From Bacteroidota bacterium (lineage in GTDB: Bacteria; Bacteroidota; Bacteroidia; Bacteroidales; F082), in assembly GCA_020444415.1 (NCBI GenBank), contig JAHLLA010000005.1, positions 124,001 to 188,000 on the forward strand: a DNA stretch of 64,000 nucleotides, written 5' to 3'. Below the pieces are notes generated by a model that worked only from the letters and a program-made list of their open reading frames with translations, ran no database searches and was not told the DNA's origin. The translations under genes and the position numbers were made by a program. This document shows, piece after piece, positions 50,767 through 59,715 of the stretch (position 1 is its first letter; the number at the start of each line of letters is the position of its first letter).

Positions 50767-51222
50767 ATGTTATCAAATTTTGAAATAAAACCAAATAAAG
50801 GACTGGGCGAACTGGAATTCGGGATGAAAATGGATGCGTTTATTGATACGTATGGTGAGCCTGAAGAAATTGACAGCTTTGATGATGATGAAGAGCTCAA
50901 TACTACCGTACTTCATTACTGGACCAAGGGGATATCCATATTTTTCGTGGGCCTGTACACACAAATATTAGCAGGCATTGAAACCGACCACCCCGACACA
51001 AGTCTTTTTGGTAAAAAAATAATGAACCTTACCGAAGAAGAAATCGTTGAATTAATGAAAAACAATGGCGAAAGCCACTTTGAGGTAGAGGTTGAAAAAG
51101 ACAAAGACAAAATGCTTTCCTACGACCTCAGTATGATGGACTTCTTTTTCAGGGATGATAAACTGGTTTATATGAATTTCGGAGTCCTGGTCGATGAACA
51201 AGGAAAAATAGAGACCGTTTAA
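50767..51222 (+). CDS. Small cytoplasmic protein of unknown function
   Basis: I do not recognise this 151-residue protein. It begins MLSNFEIKPNKGLGELEFGM with no signal peptide or membrane helix and is very acidic (DSFDDDEE, VEVEKDKDK). Predicted strands alternate with short helices (KMDAFIDTYGEP). An AGAGG immediately before the ATG supports the start. It follows the SDR gene by 65 bases and is probably separate from it. Confidence 0.75.
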   Translation: MLSNFEIKPNKGLGELEFGMKMDAFIDTYGEPEEIDSFDDDEELNTTVLHYWTKGISIFFVGLYTQILAGIETDHPDTSLFGKKIMNLTEEEIVELMKNNGESHFEVEVEKDKDKMLSYDLSMMDFFFRDDKLVYMNFGVLVDEQGKIETV

Positions 51223-51591
51223 GCCCCTTTTTCTTTTCAAAATCTTATCTAAGACAGTTTGCTGAATAGTTGTATCTATTCAGTAGTTGCTAAAAAAGTG
51301 TAAGGCCGGATTTTACCTTGCCGATCAATAGTAAAAAGCAGATTGCTTCACAATAAAAAAAGTGTAAATATGTTGAATTAAAAAACCCTGTTAACATGCG
51401 GAGAGATATAAATATCTTTTGGCAGTGATAATGTCAACAGGGTCGAGCATTAAAAATGCTCTTTGGGCAGCGCTAATATAATACGAAATGAAAGAATTTC
51501 CAAATTTATTTAAAAATATTTTCTAAATAACGGTTTTTTCTGAATACTGATTGACTGGAAACTACGGCTGGAATTTAGTAAAAGAGCCGGT
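51223..51591. other. 369-bp non-coding stretch with hairpins and short repeats
   Basis: No gene is seen. It holds a 10-bp hairpin with arms CTGAATAG/CTATTCAG (51260-51285), a 12-base direct repeat AAAAAAGTGTAA (51292-51303 and 51356-51367) and the candidate minus-strand RNA at 51380-51496. Confidence 0.6.
51380..51496 (-). ncRNA. Candidate structured small RNA ending in a terminator, downstream of xerD
   Basis: On the minus strand a 12-bp closing helix (arms 51431-51442 and 51386-51397, one G-U pair) encloses a hairpin AGATAT/ATATCT (51404-51417). It is preceded by a second hairpin GAGCATT/AATGCTC (51445-51461) and followed by TTTTTT. The single mismatch becomes a G-U pair only on this strand, which favours minus-strand RNA. 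A TAAATTTG element (51501-51508) sits at promoter distance. No known family recognised; a long terminator of xerD is the alternative. Confidence 0.45.
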
Positions 51592-52500
51592 TTAATCTGT
51601 CCTGTTTCTCGGATGAAATTCCATGATGGATTTTCGTAAATCCTCCCTGTTCAGATGCGTATAAATTTCGGTGGTGGTGATGGAAACATGGCCTAATAAT
51701 TCCTGCACCGCCCTTAAATCAGCACCTCTTTGTACAAGGTGTGTGGCGAATGAATGTCTGAAAGTATGTGGACTAATGTTTTTTTTAACGCCCATTTTTT
51801 CAACAAGGTTTTTAATGATAATAAATATCATTTGTCGGCTCATTTTTTTACCTCTTCTGTTCAGAAATACAAGGTCTTCGTCTTTTTTATTTATGTTATG
51901 GTGAATACGCACCTGATCCTTATAAATAAGAATTTGTTTTTTCGCAGCATCGCCAATAGGAATCAATCTTTGCTTGTTGCCTTTTCCGGTTACAGATATG
52001 ATACCTTCTTTAAAATGCAGGTCAGAGATTTTCAGGTTAATAAGTTCGGAAACCCTCAGGCCGCATCCGTATAAGGTTTCGAGGATTGCTTTATTTCTCT
52101 CTCCTTCAGGGCTGGAAAGGTCAACTGAGTCGATTAATTTTCCTATTTCATCAATACTTAAAATGTCAGGTAATTTTCTGCCAATTTGAGGTGATTCTAA
52201 TAATTCAGAAGGGTCAGATTCAATCACCTGTTCAAGCAGTAAATACTTAAAAAAGGCTTTGACCCCTGAAATAACCCGCGACTGGCTGTATGCACCCAGA
52301 TCCATTTTGTTTAAAAAACTAACAAACTCAATCAGGTCGTCAACATCAATTTCTGATATCACTTTGCTATCCTTTTCTTCCTCGAAAAAACGCATCATTA
52401 AGTCCACGTCATGCATATAAGCATGCACTGTGTTTTCCGACATGTTTCTCTCCAACTGCAGGTAGGTTTTAAATCCTTTTTTTAAAATGGGATAATTCAA
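51592..52500 (-). CDS. xerD: Tyrosine recombinase XerD-like
   Basis: A site-specific recombinase that resolves chromosome dimers. The core-binding domain has FKTYLQLERNMSENTVHAYM and the catalytic domain the arginine of GCGLRVSELINLK, the HxxR of SPHTFRHSFATHLV and the tyrosine of TEIYTHLNREDLR. The frame extends upstream to a TTG at 52554 and a GTG at 52536. I prefer the TTG at 52500, because MNYPILKKGFKTYLQ matches the usual XerD N-terminus and gives 302 residues, the family length. It is divergent from the acyl-CoA dehydrogenase gene. Confidence 0.9.
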   Translation of the reverse strand: MNYPILKKGFKTYLQLERNMSENTVHAYMHDVDLMMRFFEEEKDSKVISEIDVDDLIEFVSFLNKMDLGAYSQSRVISGVKAFFKYLLLEQVIESDPSELLESPQIGRKLPDILSIDEIGKLIDSVDLSSPEGERNKAILETLYGCGLRVSELINLKISDLHFKEGIISVTGKGNKQRLIPIGDAAKKQILIYKDQVRIHHNINKKDEDLVFLNRRGKKMSRQMIFIIIKNLVEKMGVKKNISPHTFRHSFATHLVQRGADLRAVQELLGHVSITTTEIYTHLNREDLRKSIMEFHPRNRTD

Positions 52501-52625
52501 AAATTGGTTGTTTAAAAAGTCATTGTAATAATACACTAAAATAGGAATAATCAAGATTATAACGTAATTTTGTTACTTGCATTTGCACATGATATAATTC
52601 AATAATAACCAGTAATTTAATTAAA

Positions 52626-53768
52626 ATGGTAGATTTTACCTTAGAAAAAGAACAGATCGAAATCCAGGAAAAAGTGAGAGATTTTGCTGATCGGCACATG
52701 CGGCCCAACGCAAGAAAGTATGACACATTAGCACAATTCCCATGGGATATTGTGAAACAAGCTTATAAAGAAGGGCTGATGAATGGTCCGATGGCCAAAG
52801 AATTTGGTGGTCAGAACCATAATATTTTTGAAAGCGCTTTGGCTTCCGAGGAGCTCGGTGCCGGTTGCGTGGGAATCGGCATTTGCATGGATGCGAATAC
52901 ACTGGCACTAACCCCGCTTTATATTGGTGCGGATGATGAACAAAAGAAACGGCTTTTCGGACAGATTAATGAGGAACAAAGCGTAGCAGCTTACGCACTG
53001 ACAGAGCCTAACGCCGGTTCAGATGTAGCAGGGATTAAAAGTCAGGCCATATTGCATGGTGATAAATACATTCTAAATGGACACAAACGTTTCATAACAA
53101 ACGGAAGCGTTTCTTCATTTATAACTGTTTTTGCTCTCACTGATCCAACAAAAGGCGCCAGGAGTTTGACTGCTTTTGTGGTACCAACGAATTCACCAGG
53201 TGTTGAAATTGTAGCTGATATGGTAAAGATGGGACAAAAAGCTTCCGTTCAAACGGAGTTCAAATTCCACGATGTTGAAATACCCATTAAAAACAGGATA
53301 GGCATGGAAGGCCACGGATTTTTACTGGCCATGAAAACTTTTGAAAGAACGCGTACTGGTGTAGCTGCTTTGAGTATTGGAAATGCGCGCGAAGCATACG
53401 AAACTTCAAAAGAATGGGCCAAGAACCGGATTCAGTTTGGAAAGCCTGTAACTGTAAACCAGGGTGTTAGTTTTATGCTGGCGGATATGGCAACAGAAAT
53501 TGAAGCTGCCAGATTACTTACATGGAATGCCGCTTGGGCCTATGATACGGGTCAGAAATCGGCTAATATGCTTTCAGCCATGGCTAAATTGTATGCTTCT
53601 GATGTGGCTATGAAAGTAACTACAGACGCTGTGCAGGTGATGGCAGGAGAGGGATATTCGACAGATTTTCTGGTAGAAAAAATGATGCGTGATGCCAAAC
53701 TTTGCCAGATTTATGAAGGCACCAACCAGGTGCAGCGTGTGGTGATTGGCAAGGGTATTCTGAAATAA
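52626..53768 (+). CDS. Acyl-CoA dehydrogenase (short/medium-chain type)
   Basis: An FAD-dependent dehydrogenase of 380 residues for the first step of beta-oxidation. Signatures are ALTEPNAGSDVAGIKSQA and the C-terminal VQVMAGEGYSTDFLVEKMMR plus AKLCQIYEGTNQVQRVVI. The residue preceding G-T-N is glutamate (YEGTNQ), the catalytic base of butyryl-CoA/short-chain members. It converges on the larger dehydrogenase at 53834-55618 with a shared terminator between them. Confidence 0.93.
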   Translation: MVDFTLEKEQIEIQEKVRDFADRHMRPNARKYDTLAQFPWDIVKQAYKEGLMNGPMAKEFGGQNHNIFESALASEELGAGCVGIGICMDANTLALTPLYIGADDEQKKRLFGQINEEQSVAAYALTEPNAGSDVAGIKSQAILHGDKYILNGHKRFITNGSVSSFITVFALTDPTKGARSLTAFVVPTNSPGVEIVADMVKMGQKASVQTEFKFHDVEIPIKNRIGMEGHGFLLAMKTFERTRTGVAALSIGNAREAYETSKEWAKNRIQFGKPVTVNQGVSFMLADMATEIEAARLLTWNAAWAYDTGQKSANMLSAMAKLYASDVAMKVTTDAVQVMAGEGYSTDFLVEKMMRDAKLCQIYEGTNQVQRVVIGKGILK

Positions 53769-53783
53769 AACCTTGACTATAAA

Positions 53784-53818
53784 TAAAAAAACCTGAAGAA
53801 TTCTTCAGGTTTTTTTGT
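53784..53818. terminator. Bidirectional terminator between convergent acyl-CoA dehydrogenase genes
   Basis: ACCTGAAGAA (53791-53800) and TTCTTCAGGT (53801-53810) form a 10-bp inverted repeat with A run before and T run after, so it can work on both strands. Confidence 0.85.
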
Positions 53819-53833
53819 TTCGGGGAGTCCCAT

Positions 53834-55618
53834 TTAAAAATTATATATGCCGTCGTCATTCAGTTTGTCGGCAATGCTTCTTCTTGATTCTTTCACATTG
53901 GTCGGATCCGCTTTTGTCAGTGTCCTGAGTGCATTACTAAGTTTGTCTTTCAAGTCACCTTCAGCGAAAGAACCGATGGCGTCAAATGCATTAGAGTAGG
54001 TCTTTTGCAGGGTGTCGCGGGTGAGTACATCAAGAATGTCACGATATATTTTTATGTCCTTTTTGAATCCTTCTTTTTCAAGTTTTTCCACACGCAATAA
54101 AGTTGATTCAAATACATACACACTCATGATCATATCAGAAATATTCATCAATATTTCTTCTTCTTCACCCAGTTGTCTTTTAAAAGTGTTGGAAACAACC
54201 GGTAGTAACATCAAAATGGCTTTTTTCAAGTTGGCTGCGAATGCATGTTTGATCTCGTAATAATCTTTTCCTTCCGTATCTACTGGTTTCAATTTATCCA
54301 GGTTTTCTACGACTTCATCGGCAGCTTCAAAAAGGTCGATTTTGTGTTTCATCCCTTTTTTCATTGTCGAATCAACCGTAATCAGCCGGTTGATCTCATT
54401 CGTTCCTTCGAAAATTCTGTTGATCCTTGAATCGCGGTAGGATCGATCTGCAGGTGCTTCTGAAGAGAATCCCATACCACCATAGATTTGTACCATTTCA
54501 TCAACAATATAATCCAGCGATTCCGATCCGTATACTTTCAACATAGCACATTCCGGTTCGTACTCAGCTACACCGCCAATATTGGCTTCCCCATAGCTTT
54601 TTCCTTCTTCCAGTAAGGTATTGATGGTATCTTCAACGTCTTTGCTGGTACGGTATACGGCTGATTCCGTTGCAAACATTCGCACCACCTGGTTGCCCAT
54701 TTTAAATTTAATGGCGCCGAATTCGGCGATAAATGAACCAAACTGCTTTCTTTCATTGGCATATGAAACAGAATTGTTAATAGCCCTGCGCATACCGCCA
54801 ATAACTGTTGCCCCCAGTTTAATCCTACCAATATGCAAAATGTTCAGTGCAATCCGAAAACCTTCACCGCGACGGCCCAATAAATTTTCGGCAGGAACTT
54901 TTACATCATTAAAAAATATCTGTCGGGTGGATGAACCTTTGATACCCATTTTATGTTCTTCCGGGTTCATGGTAATTCCTTCCCAGCTAGATTCGACTAA
55001 AAAAGCACTTAAAACGCGGTCGTTTTCAATTTTGGCGAAAACGGTGAGCAGGTCAGCAAATCCACCGTTGGTGATCCACATTTTCTGGCCATTCAATACA
55101 TAATGCTTACCATCTTCTGATAATACTGCTTTCGATTTTCCAGCGTTTGCATCCGATCCGGCACCGGGCTCTGTTAAACAATAAGCTGCCAGCCATTCGC
55201 CTGTGGCAAGTCGAGGTACATATTTTTGGTGTTGTTCATCATTGCCATAATATAAAAGCGGGAGGGTGCCGATGCCTGTATGTGCCATAAAGGCTACTGA
55301 AAATGAATAGGCTGAGCCAATAGCTTCGTTGGCACGCATGGAAGTTAGAAATGACTGTCCGAATCCGTTATATTGTTCCGGAACCGAAATGCCCAGCAGC
55401 CCCAATTCGCCTGCTTTCTTCAGCAGTGATGCCATTAATCCTTCCGTATGTTCATCCAGTGCATTAAAATTGGGAGCTACTTCGGATTCAACAAAATCAG
55501 TGCATGTTTCTGCGATCATTTGCTGTTCTTCATCAAATTCTTCGGGAATAAAAACATCTTTATAAGATACATCTTTGATAAGAAATTCGGCGCCCTTAAT
55601 TTTTGCTTTCGTGTTCAT
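53834..55618 (-). CDS. Large acyl-CoA dehydrogenase (VLCAD-like with C-terminal extension)
   Basis: A 594-residue member of the long/very-long-chain group. The dehydrogenase core has YCLTEPGAGSDANAGKSKAV and, later, YGGMGFSSEAPADRSYRDSR with RIFEGTNEINRL, where the glutamate before G-T-N is the usual base. About 170 further residues form a helical C-terminal domain (from about residue 430), as in VLCAD/ACAD9-type enzymes. Paired with the smaller dehydrogenase, it indicates that long-chain fatty acids are oxidised. Confidence 0.92.
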   Translation of the reverse strand: MNTKAKIKGAEFLIKDVSYKDVFIPEEFDEEQQMIAETCTDFVESEVAPNFNALDEHTEGLMASLLKKAGELGLLGISVPEQYNGFGQSFLTSMRANEAIGSAYSFSVAFMAHTGIGTLPLLYYGNDEQHQKYVPRLATGEWLAAYCLTEPGAGSDANAGKSKAVLSEDGKHYVLNGQKMWITNGGFADLLTVFAKIENDRVLSAFLVESSWEGITMNPEEHKMGIKGSSTRQIFFNDVKVPAENLLGRRGEGFRIALNILHIGRIKLGATVIGGMRRAINNSVSYANERKQFGSFIAEFGAIKFKMGNQVVRMFATESAVYRTSKDVEDTINTLLEEGKSYGEANIGGVAEYEPECAMLKVYGSESLDYIVDEMVQIYGGMGFSSEAPADRSYRDSRINRIFEGTNEINRLITVDSTMKKGMKHKIDLFEAADEVVENLDKLKPVDTEGKDYYEIKHAFAANLKKAILMLLPVVSNTFKRQLGEEEEILMNISDMIMSVYVFESTLLRVEKLEKEGFKKDIKIYRDILDVLTRDTLQKTYSNAFDAIGSFAEGDLKDKLSNALRTLTKADPTNVKESRRSIADKLNDDGIYNF

Positions 55619-55713
55619 ATGTTCCTGTTTTCGTTATGCGCAACAAAGATATAATTTGAATCTTATTTTGATGTATGATATATCTTATAAAATTCAGATC
55701 AGCTATTTTAAGA

Positions 55714-55742
55714 CATAAAAAAACCGGGATTACTCCCGGTTT
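55714..55742 (-). terminator. Terminator after clpC
   Basis: AAACCGGGA (55721-55729) pairs with TCCCGGTTT (55734-55742). On the minus strand this 9-bp stem is 23 bases after the clpC stop and ends in a T run. Confidence 0.85.
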
Positions 55743-55764
55743 AAATATCTGTTTATATAGATTC

Positions 55765-58326
55765 TTACTTTTTATCCGATTTCTTTTTTGTAGCCGGTTT
55801 TTTCGCTTTTTTAATATTAATACTGATGTCATCAATTTTGGCATTGTAATCAACAACAATTGTATCGCCCGGATGCAACGAACTTTTGATGATTTCTTCT
55901 GCCAATTGATCTTCAATATATTTCTGAATGGCCCTTTTTAGTGGTCGTGCACCAAATTGTTCATCCCATCCTTTTTCAATGATATAATCTTTGGCCTTTT
56001 CGCTTACTGTAATTTTATATTCCATCTCATCAATTCGTTTGTAAAGATGAGAAAGCTCGATATCAATGATCTTGTGGATTTCTTTACGTTCCAATGATTC
56101 AAAGATGACAACATCATCAATTCTGTTCAGGAATTCAGGCGCAAATGCTCTTTTTAATGCATTTTCAATCACACCAGTGGCATGCGTTGCTTTGCTTGAC
56201 TTTTTGGCTGAAGTACTAAAGCCTACGCCCTGTCCAAAATCTTTCAACTGCCTTGATCCAATATTGGAGGTCATGATGATGATGGTATTCTTAAAATCAA
56301 CCCGGCGGCCCAGGCCATCAGTTAATACGCCGTCATCCAATACTTGCAATAGCAAATGGAATACATCCGGGTGTGCTTTTTCTATCTCATCCAGCAATAC
56401 GATCGAATAGGGTTTTCTCCTGACCTTTTCAGTCAGCTGTCCGCCTTCTTCATACCCGACATATCCGGGAGGGGCACCAACAAGTCTTGACACAGCGAAT
56501 TTTTCCATGTATTCACTCATATCTACACGTACAAGCGCATCTTCTGAGTCGAATAAGAATTTTGCCAGCATTTTGGCCAGGTAGGTTTTACCAACACCAG
56601 TAGGCCCCAGGAAAATAAAGGAACCAATGGGTTTGTTTGGGTCTTTCAGCCCGGCTCGGTTACGCCTGATAGCTTTCACTACTTTTTTAATCGCTTCATC
56701 CTGTCCAACCACATCCGATTGAAGTTCTGATTCCATGTTGATCAGGCGCTGGCTTTCGCTTTGCGCAATATTTTTCATCGGAATACCGGTCATCATGGCA
56801 ACCACTTCGGCAACGCTTTCTTCCGAAACTTCTTCGCGGTGGATTTTGGCTTCTTCTTCCCAGCGTTTTTTAGCTCTTGCCAGTTCTTCTGTGTACTGCC
56901 TTTCGATATCTCTGAATTGGGCAGCTTCTTCAAATTTCTGAGCTTTGATGGCACCCGTCTTTTTTTCCTTGATCTCATCAATGGAATTTTCAAGGTTGAT
57001 GATCTCAGCAGGTACATGTATATTACTGATGTGCACACGTGCACCTGCTTCATCCAAAGCGTCAATGGCTTTGTCGGGCAAATACCTGTCGCTGATATAC
57101 CTGTTGGTTAAATGCACACATGATTTTATCGCATCATCAGAATATTTAACAAGGTGATGATCCTCATATTTTTCTTTGATGTTTTTCAGAATTTCAATGG
57201 TTTCTTCGGTTGAAGTGGGGTCGACCAAAATTTTCTGGAATCTCCTTTCGAGGGCACCATCCTTTTCAATATACTGCCTGTATTCGTCCAGAGTTGTAGC
57301 GCCGATACATTGCAGTTCGCCCCTGGCCAGTGCAGGTTTGAACATATTGGAAGCATCGAGAGAGCCCGAAGCATTTCCTGCGCCAACGATGGTATGAATT
57401 TCATCGATGAAAAGAATGATGTGATCATTTTTTTCAAGTTCATTGAGCACTGCCTTCATGCGTTCCTCAAATTGGCCACGATATTTTGTGCCGGCTACAA
57501 GAGATGCCAGGTCGAGCGTAACGATACGCTTATTGAATAATGCTCTTGATACTTTCCGGTCTATAATACGTAATGCCAATCCTTCCGCAATGGCAGATTT
57601 ACCCACACCGGGTTCCCCGATTAAGATGGGGTTGTTCTTTTTCCGGCGGCTCAATATCTGAGCAACTCGTTGCAGTTCCTTATCGCGTCCAACAATGGGG
57701 TCAAGCCGGCCTTCCTCAGCCATTTTGGTTAAATCACGTCCGAAATTATCCAAAACCGGCGTTTTTGATTTAGGATCGGCAGTCTTTTTCATACCGCCGC
57801 CAAAAGGTTTTTGCCCGCCTTCCGGTTCATCCTCTGTTTCACCGGGTAATTCAGATTTCGGATCAAAATATCCCGGGTCTTCCTTTTTATCCTTTATAAT
57901 AGTGGCCAATTCTTCCTTTACATTCTGATAATTCACTCCCAGTCCTTCCAGTTTTTTCGTTACCAGGTTATTTTCGTCTTTCAAAATCGCCAGTAAGAGG
58001 TGCTCCGTGCCAATTAATTCGCTGTTAAAAAGTTTGGCTTCCAGGTAAGTAATCTTTAAGGCTTTTTCGGCTTGTTTAACAAGCGGAATATTTTCGAGTT
58101 TAAGCGTGTTGGTATTATTTGTTTTGATGGCATCTTCGATGCTCCTTTTAACTTGTTTGAGGTCAATACCGAAATAACTGAGCATTTGTATAGCCAGGCC
58201 GTCGCCTTCGCGAATAAGTCCTAACAATAAATGCTCAAGTCCAATATAATTATTTCCCAACCTAACGGCTTCTTCGCGGCTGTATGACAGCACATCCTTA
58301 ACTCGCTGAGAAAACTTTGCTTCCAT
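55765..58326 (-). CDS. clpC: ClpC-type AAA+ protease-associated unfoldase
   Basis: A Hsp100 unfoldase of 853 residues that feeds substrates to ClpP. The order is: N-domain ([16 protein letters not shown]), first AAA domain with [13 protein letters not shown], a UVR-type middle segment ([20 protein letters not shown]) and second AAA domain with [15 protein letters not shown] ClpP-contact loop follows the usual place. The Lys-rich tail ([15 protein letters not shown]) is an addition. A TAATTTTG -7-like element lies at 58350-58357 on the minus strand, 24 bases before the ATG. No mcsA/mcsB/ctsR genes are adjacent, unlike Firmicutes. Confidence 0.94.
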   Translation of the reverse strand: MEAKFSQRVKDVLSYSREEAVRLGNNYIGLEHLLLGLIREGDGLAIQMLSYFGIDLKQVKRSIEDAIKTNNTNTLKLENIPLVKQAEKALKITYLEAKLFNSELIGTEHLLLAILKDENNLVTKKLEGLGVNYQNVKEELATIIKDKKEDPGYFDPKSELPGETEDEPEGGQKPFGGGMKKTADPKSKTPVLDNFGRDLTKMAEEGRLDPIVGRDKELQRVAQILSRRKKNNPILIGEPGVGKSAIAEGLALRIIDRKVSRALFNKRIVTLDLASLVAGTKYRGQFEERMKAVLNELEKNDHIILFIDEIHTIVGAGNASGSLDASNMFKPALARGELQCIGATTLDEYRQYIEKDGALERRFQKILVDPTSTEETIEILKNIKEKYEDHHLVKYSDDAIKSCVHLTNRYISDRYLPDKAIDALDEAGARVHISNIHVPAEIINLENSIDEIKEKKTGAIKAQKFEEAAQFRDIERQYTEELARAKKRWEEEAKIHREEVSEESVAEVVAMMTGIPMKNIAQSESQRLINMESELQSDVVGQDEAIKKVVKAIRRNRAGLKDPNKPIGSFIFLGPTGVGKTYLAKMLAKFLFDSEDALVRVDMSEYMEKFAVSRLVGAPPGYVGYEEGGQLTEKVRRKPYSIVLLDEIEKAHPDVFHLLLQVLDDGVLTDGLGRRVDFKNTIIIMTSNIGSRQLKDFGQGVGFSTSAKKSSKATHATGVIENALKRAFAPEFLNRIDDVVIFESLERKEIHKIIDIELSHLYKRIDEMEYKITVSEKAKDYIIEKGWDEQFGARPLKRAIQKYIEDQLAEEIIKSSLHPGDTIVVDYNAKIDDISINIKKAKKPATKKKSDKK

Positions 58327-58349
58327 AATACTATTTTAGATAATTTTTA

Positions 58350-58357
58350 CAAAATTA
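58350..58357 (-). promoter_or_regulatory. -7 element (TAATTTTG) before clpC
   Basis: The minus-strand sequence is TAATTTTG, an exact TAnnTTTG match, 24 bases before the clpC ATG. No convincing -33 TTTG box at the standard spacing. Confidence 0.45.
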
Positions 58358-58408
58358 CACAATCCATAAATACCAGATTAAAGCATAACATTTATTGTGC
58401 CTAAAGGT

Positions 58409-58438
58409 TCGATATATTTCCATATTATCGATATATTT
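58409..58438. repeat. Direct repeat TCGATATATTT upstream of clpC
   Basis: The two exact 11-base copies start 19 bases apart, upstream of the clpC promoter-like element. A regulator site is possible; the sequence does not match the CtsR heptad operator. Confidence 0.4.
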
Positions 58439-58746
58439 TGCGAAAAGGTATCAACAAATGGATGTTAAAAGGGTTATGTTAATGATGACAAGTCTTTTTA
58501 TCAATCACTTTTTAATAGTATTTTTCAAATCAGGTGAATTGTCGCCAGCCATTGTCGACGCATTTCCATTTTAAATAAAGATGTAGTAAAGATCTATCTT
58601 AGTGTCTGGTGTGCAGAAATATCCAGAAAATTTGATTTGATTTTGAATGAAATACCATCCCTCATTCCTTAAAAAAGTGTTACATTTTGACTTTAGTTTG
58701 ATATTGATGTAATTTTATATTCAATTTGCATAAATATCGAGTATAA

Positions 58747-59679
58747 TTGAGACTATTTACGATCATATTATTTTTTTTATTCTCTTCGGTTATTTTCGCC
58801 CAAAAGGTCAACCAGGAATTGATCTTTGAGTTAAGAGTTGATAATGACATGACCTTTTTCACAGATCAATATTATTCAAATGGTATCGAGTTGAAAGTGT
58901 ATGCTGCGTTTATGAAAAATTCACCCTTGAATTTTATATTACTACCCAGTGGCAAGCAGAGTAGTGTTTATTATGCTTTAACGCTTACACATAAAATTTA
59001 TACACCTATCGAAATTTACGTTCCTCAGATACAAGGTATTGACCATCCTTATGCTTCTTATCTATTGATTGGCAGTCAGAAAGAATCTTTTAACCGTCCA
59101 AATCGGTATAAGCTAACTTCAGCCATACAAATGGGTGTGATGGGACCAGCCAGTGGGGGAGGGTATTTGCAAAATACGCTGCATCGTTATATTTCTATTG
59201 CTGATCATGTAGAAGGTTGGGATACTCAGGTTGGAAATGATTTCTGCCTTCAATATTCAGCAATAATTGAAAAGGGAATTGTGGATGCAGGCTGGTTTGA
59301 ATTGAATGCATATGTGGGCGGAAAGCTTGGGATCCCCCATACAGAAGCTCAGGTGGGCGGTTATTTACGGGTTGGTAAATTTGATGATTACTTCAGTCAT
59401 ACTGGAATTGATGCGTCAACGAATTGGCAATTATGGTTCTTTGTTGCCGGTGATGTTTATATTGTGAACTACAATGCTGCCATTCAGGGAGGGGTTTACA
59501 ATCAGGGAGTTGGCAGAACCATTCCTTATGTTAATTCCAATATCTGGCATACGCGTTTTGGTGGCACCTTTGTTTTTAAACTGTTAAAACTCGAAATAGG
59601 TCAGGAGGTTGTGTCACCTTCATTTCCGACAGCTTTGTGGCATCGTTGGGCTTATGCAAGCCTGATGATTGGTTTCTAA
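58747..59679 (+). CDS. LpxR-like lipid A 3'-O-deacylase (DUF2219)
   Basis: An outer-membrane beta-barrel hydrolase of 310 residues. After the signal peptide (RLFTIILFFLFSSVIFA) comes the LpxR signature: Asn-Asp in VDNDMTFFTDQYYSNGIEL, then GVMGPASGGGYLQNTLHRYI with the conserved histidine and GWDTQVGNDFCLQYS. In Salmonella LpxR these Asn, Asp, Ser and His positions form the calcium-dependent active site. The frame begins directly after a stop codon with TTG at 58747; it is the only start that includes the signal peptide. Lipid A is the probable substrate, inferred from the family. Confidence 0.85.
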   Translation: MRLFTIILFFLFSSVIFAQKVNQELIFELRVDNDMTFFTDQYYSNGIELKVYAAFMKNSPLNFILLPSGKQSSVYYALTLTHKIYTPIEIYVPQIQGIDHPYASYLLIGSQKESFNRPNRYKLTSAIQMGVMGPASGGGYLQNTLHRYISIADHVEGWDTQVGNDFCLQYSAIIEKGIVDAGWFELNAYVGGKLGIPHTEAQVGGYLRVGKFDDYFSHTGIDASTNWQLWFFVAGDVYIVNYNAAIQGGVYNQGVGRTIPYVNSNIWHTRFGGTFVFKLLKLEIGQEVVSPSFPTALWHRWAYASLMIGF

Positions 59680-59699
59680 TTGTTGGATTATTGAGTTAC

Positions 59700-59715
59700 G
59701 TTGTAAATTTACAAC
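59700..59715. repeat. 16-bp palindrome at the convergent lpxR-like/mgtE ends
   Basis: GTTGTAAATTTACAAC is perfectly self-complementary and overlaps the mgtE stop. A seven-C run follows it (59715-59721). It may help end transcription on either strand, but has no T run. Confidence 0.4.

Larger units (their letters stand above)
58327..58746. other. 420-bp divergent intergenic region (clpC / lipid A deacylase)
   Basis: No confident gene. It holds the clpC -7-like element, two 11-base repeats TCGATATATTT at 58409-58419 and 58428-58438 (period 19), and a short open frame 58458-58574 (38 codons, see findings). Confidence 0.6.

Noticed and set aside
51260-51600. A possible dif site for XerD next to its gene
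   Set aside because: I looked for two 11-bp inverted binding arms with a 6-bp centre of the dif type and saw none; the hairpins there do not fit that layout.
54621-55103. Open frame of 160 codons antisense to the large acyl-CoA dehydrogenase
   Set aside because: The opposite-strand gene is full length with clear motifs; the antisense frame is low-complexity in Ser, Thr and Pro and has no family features.
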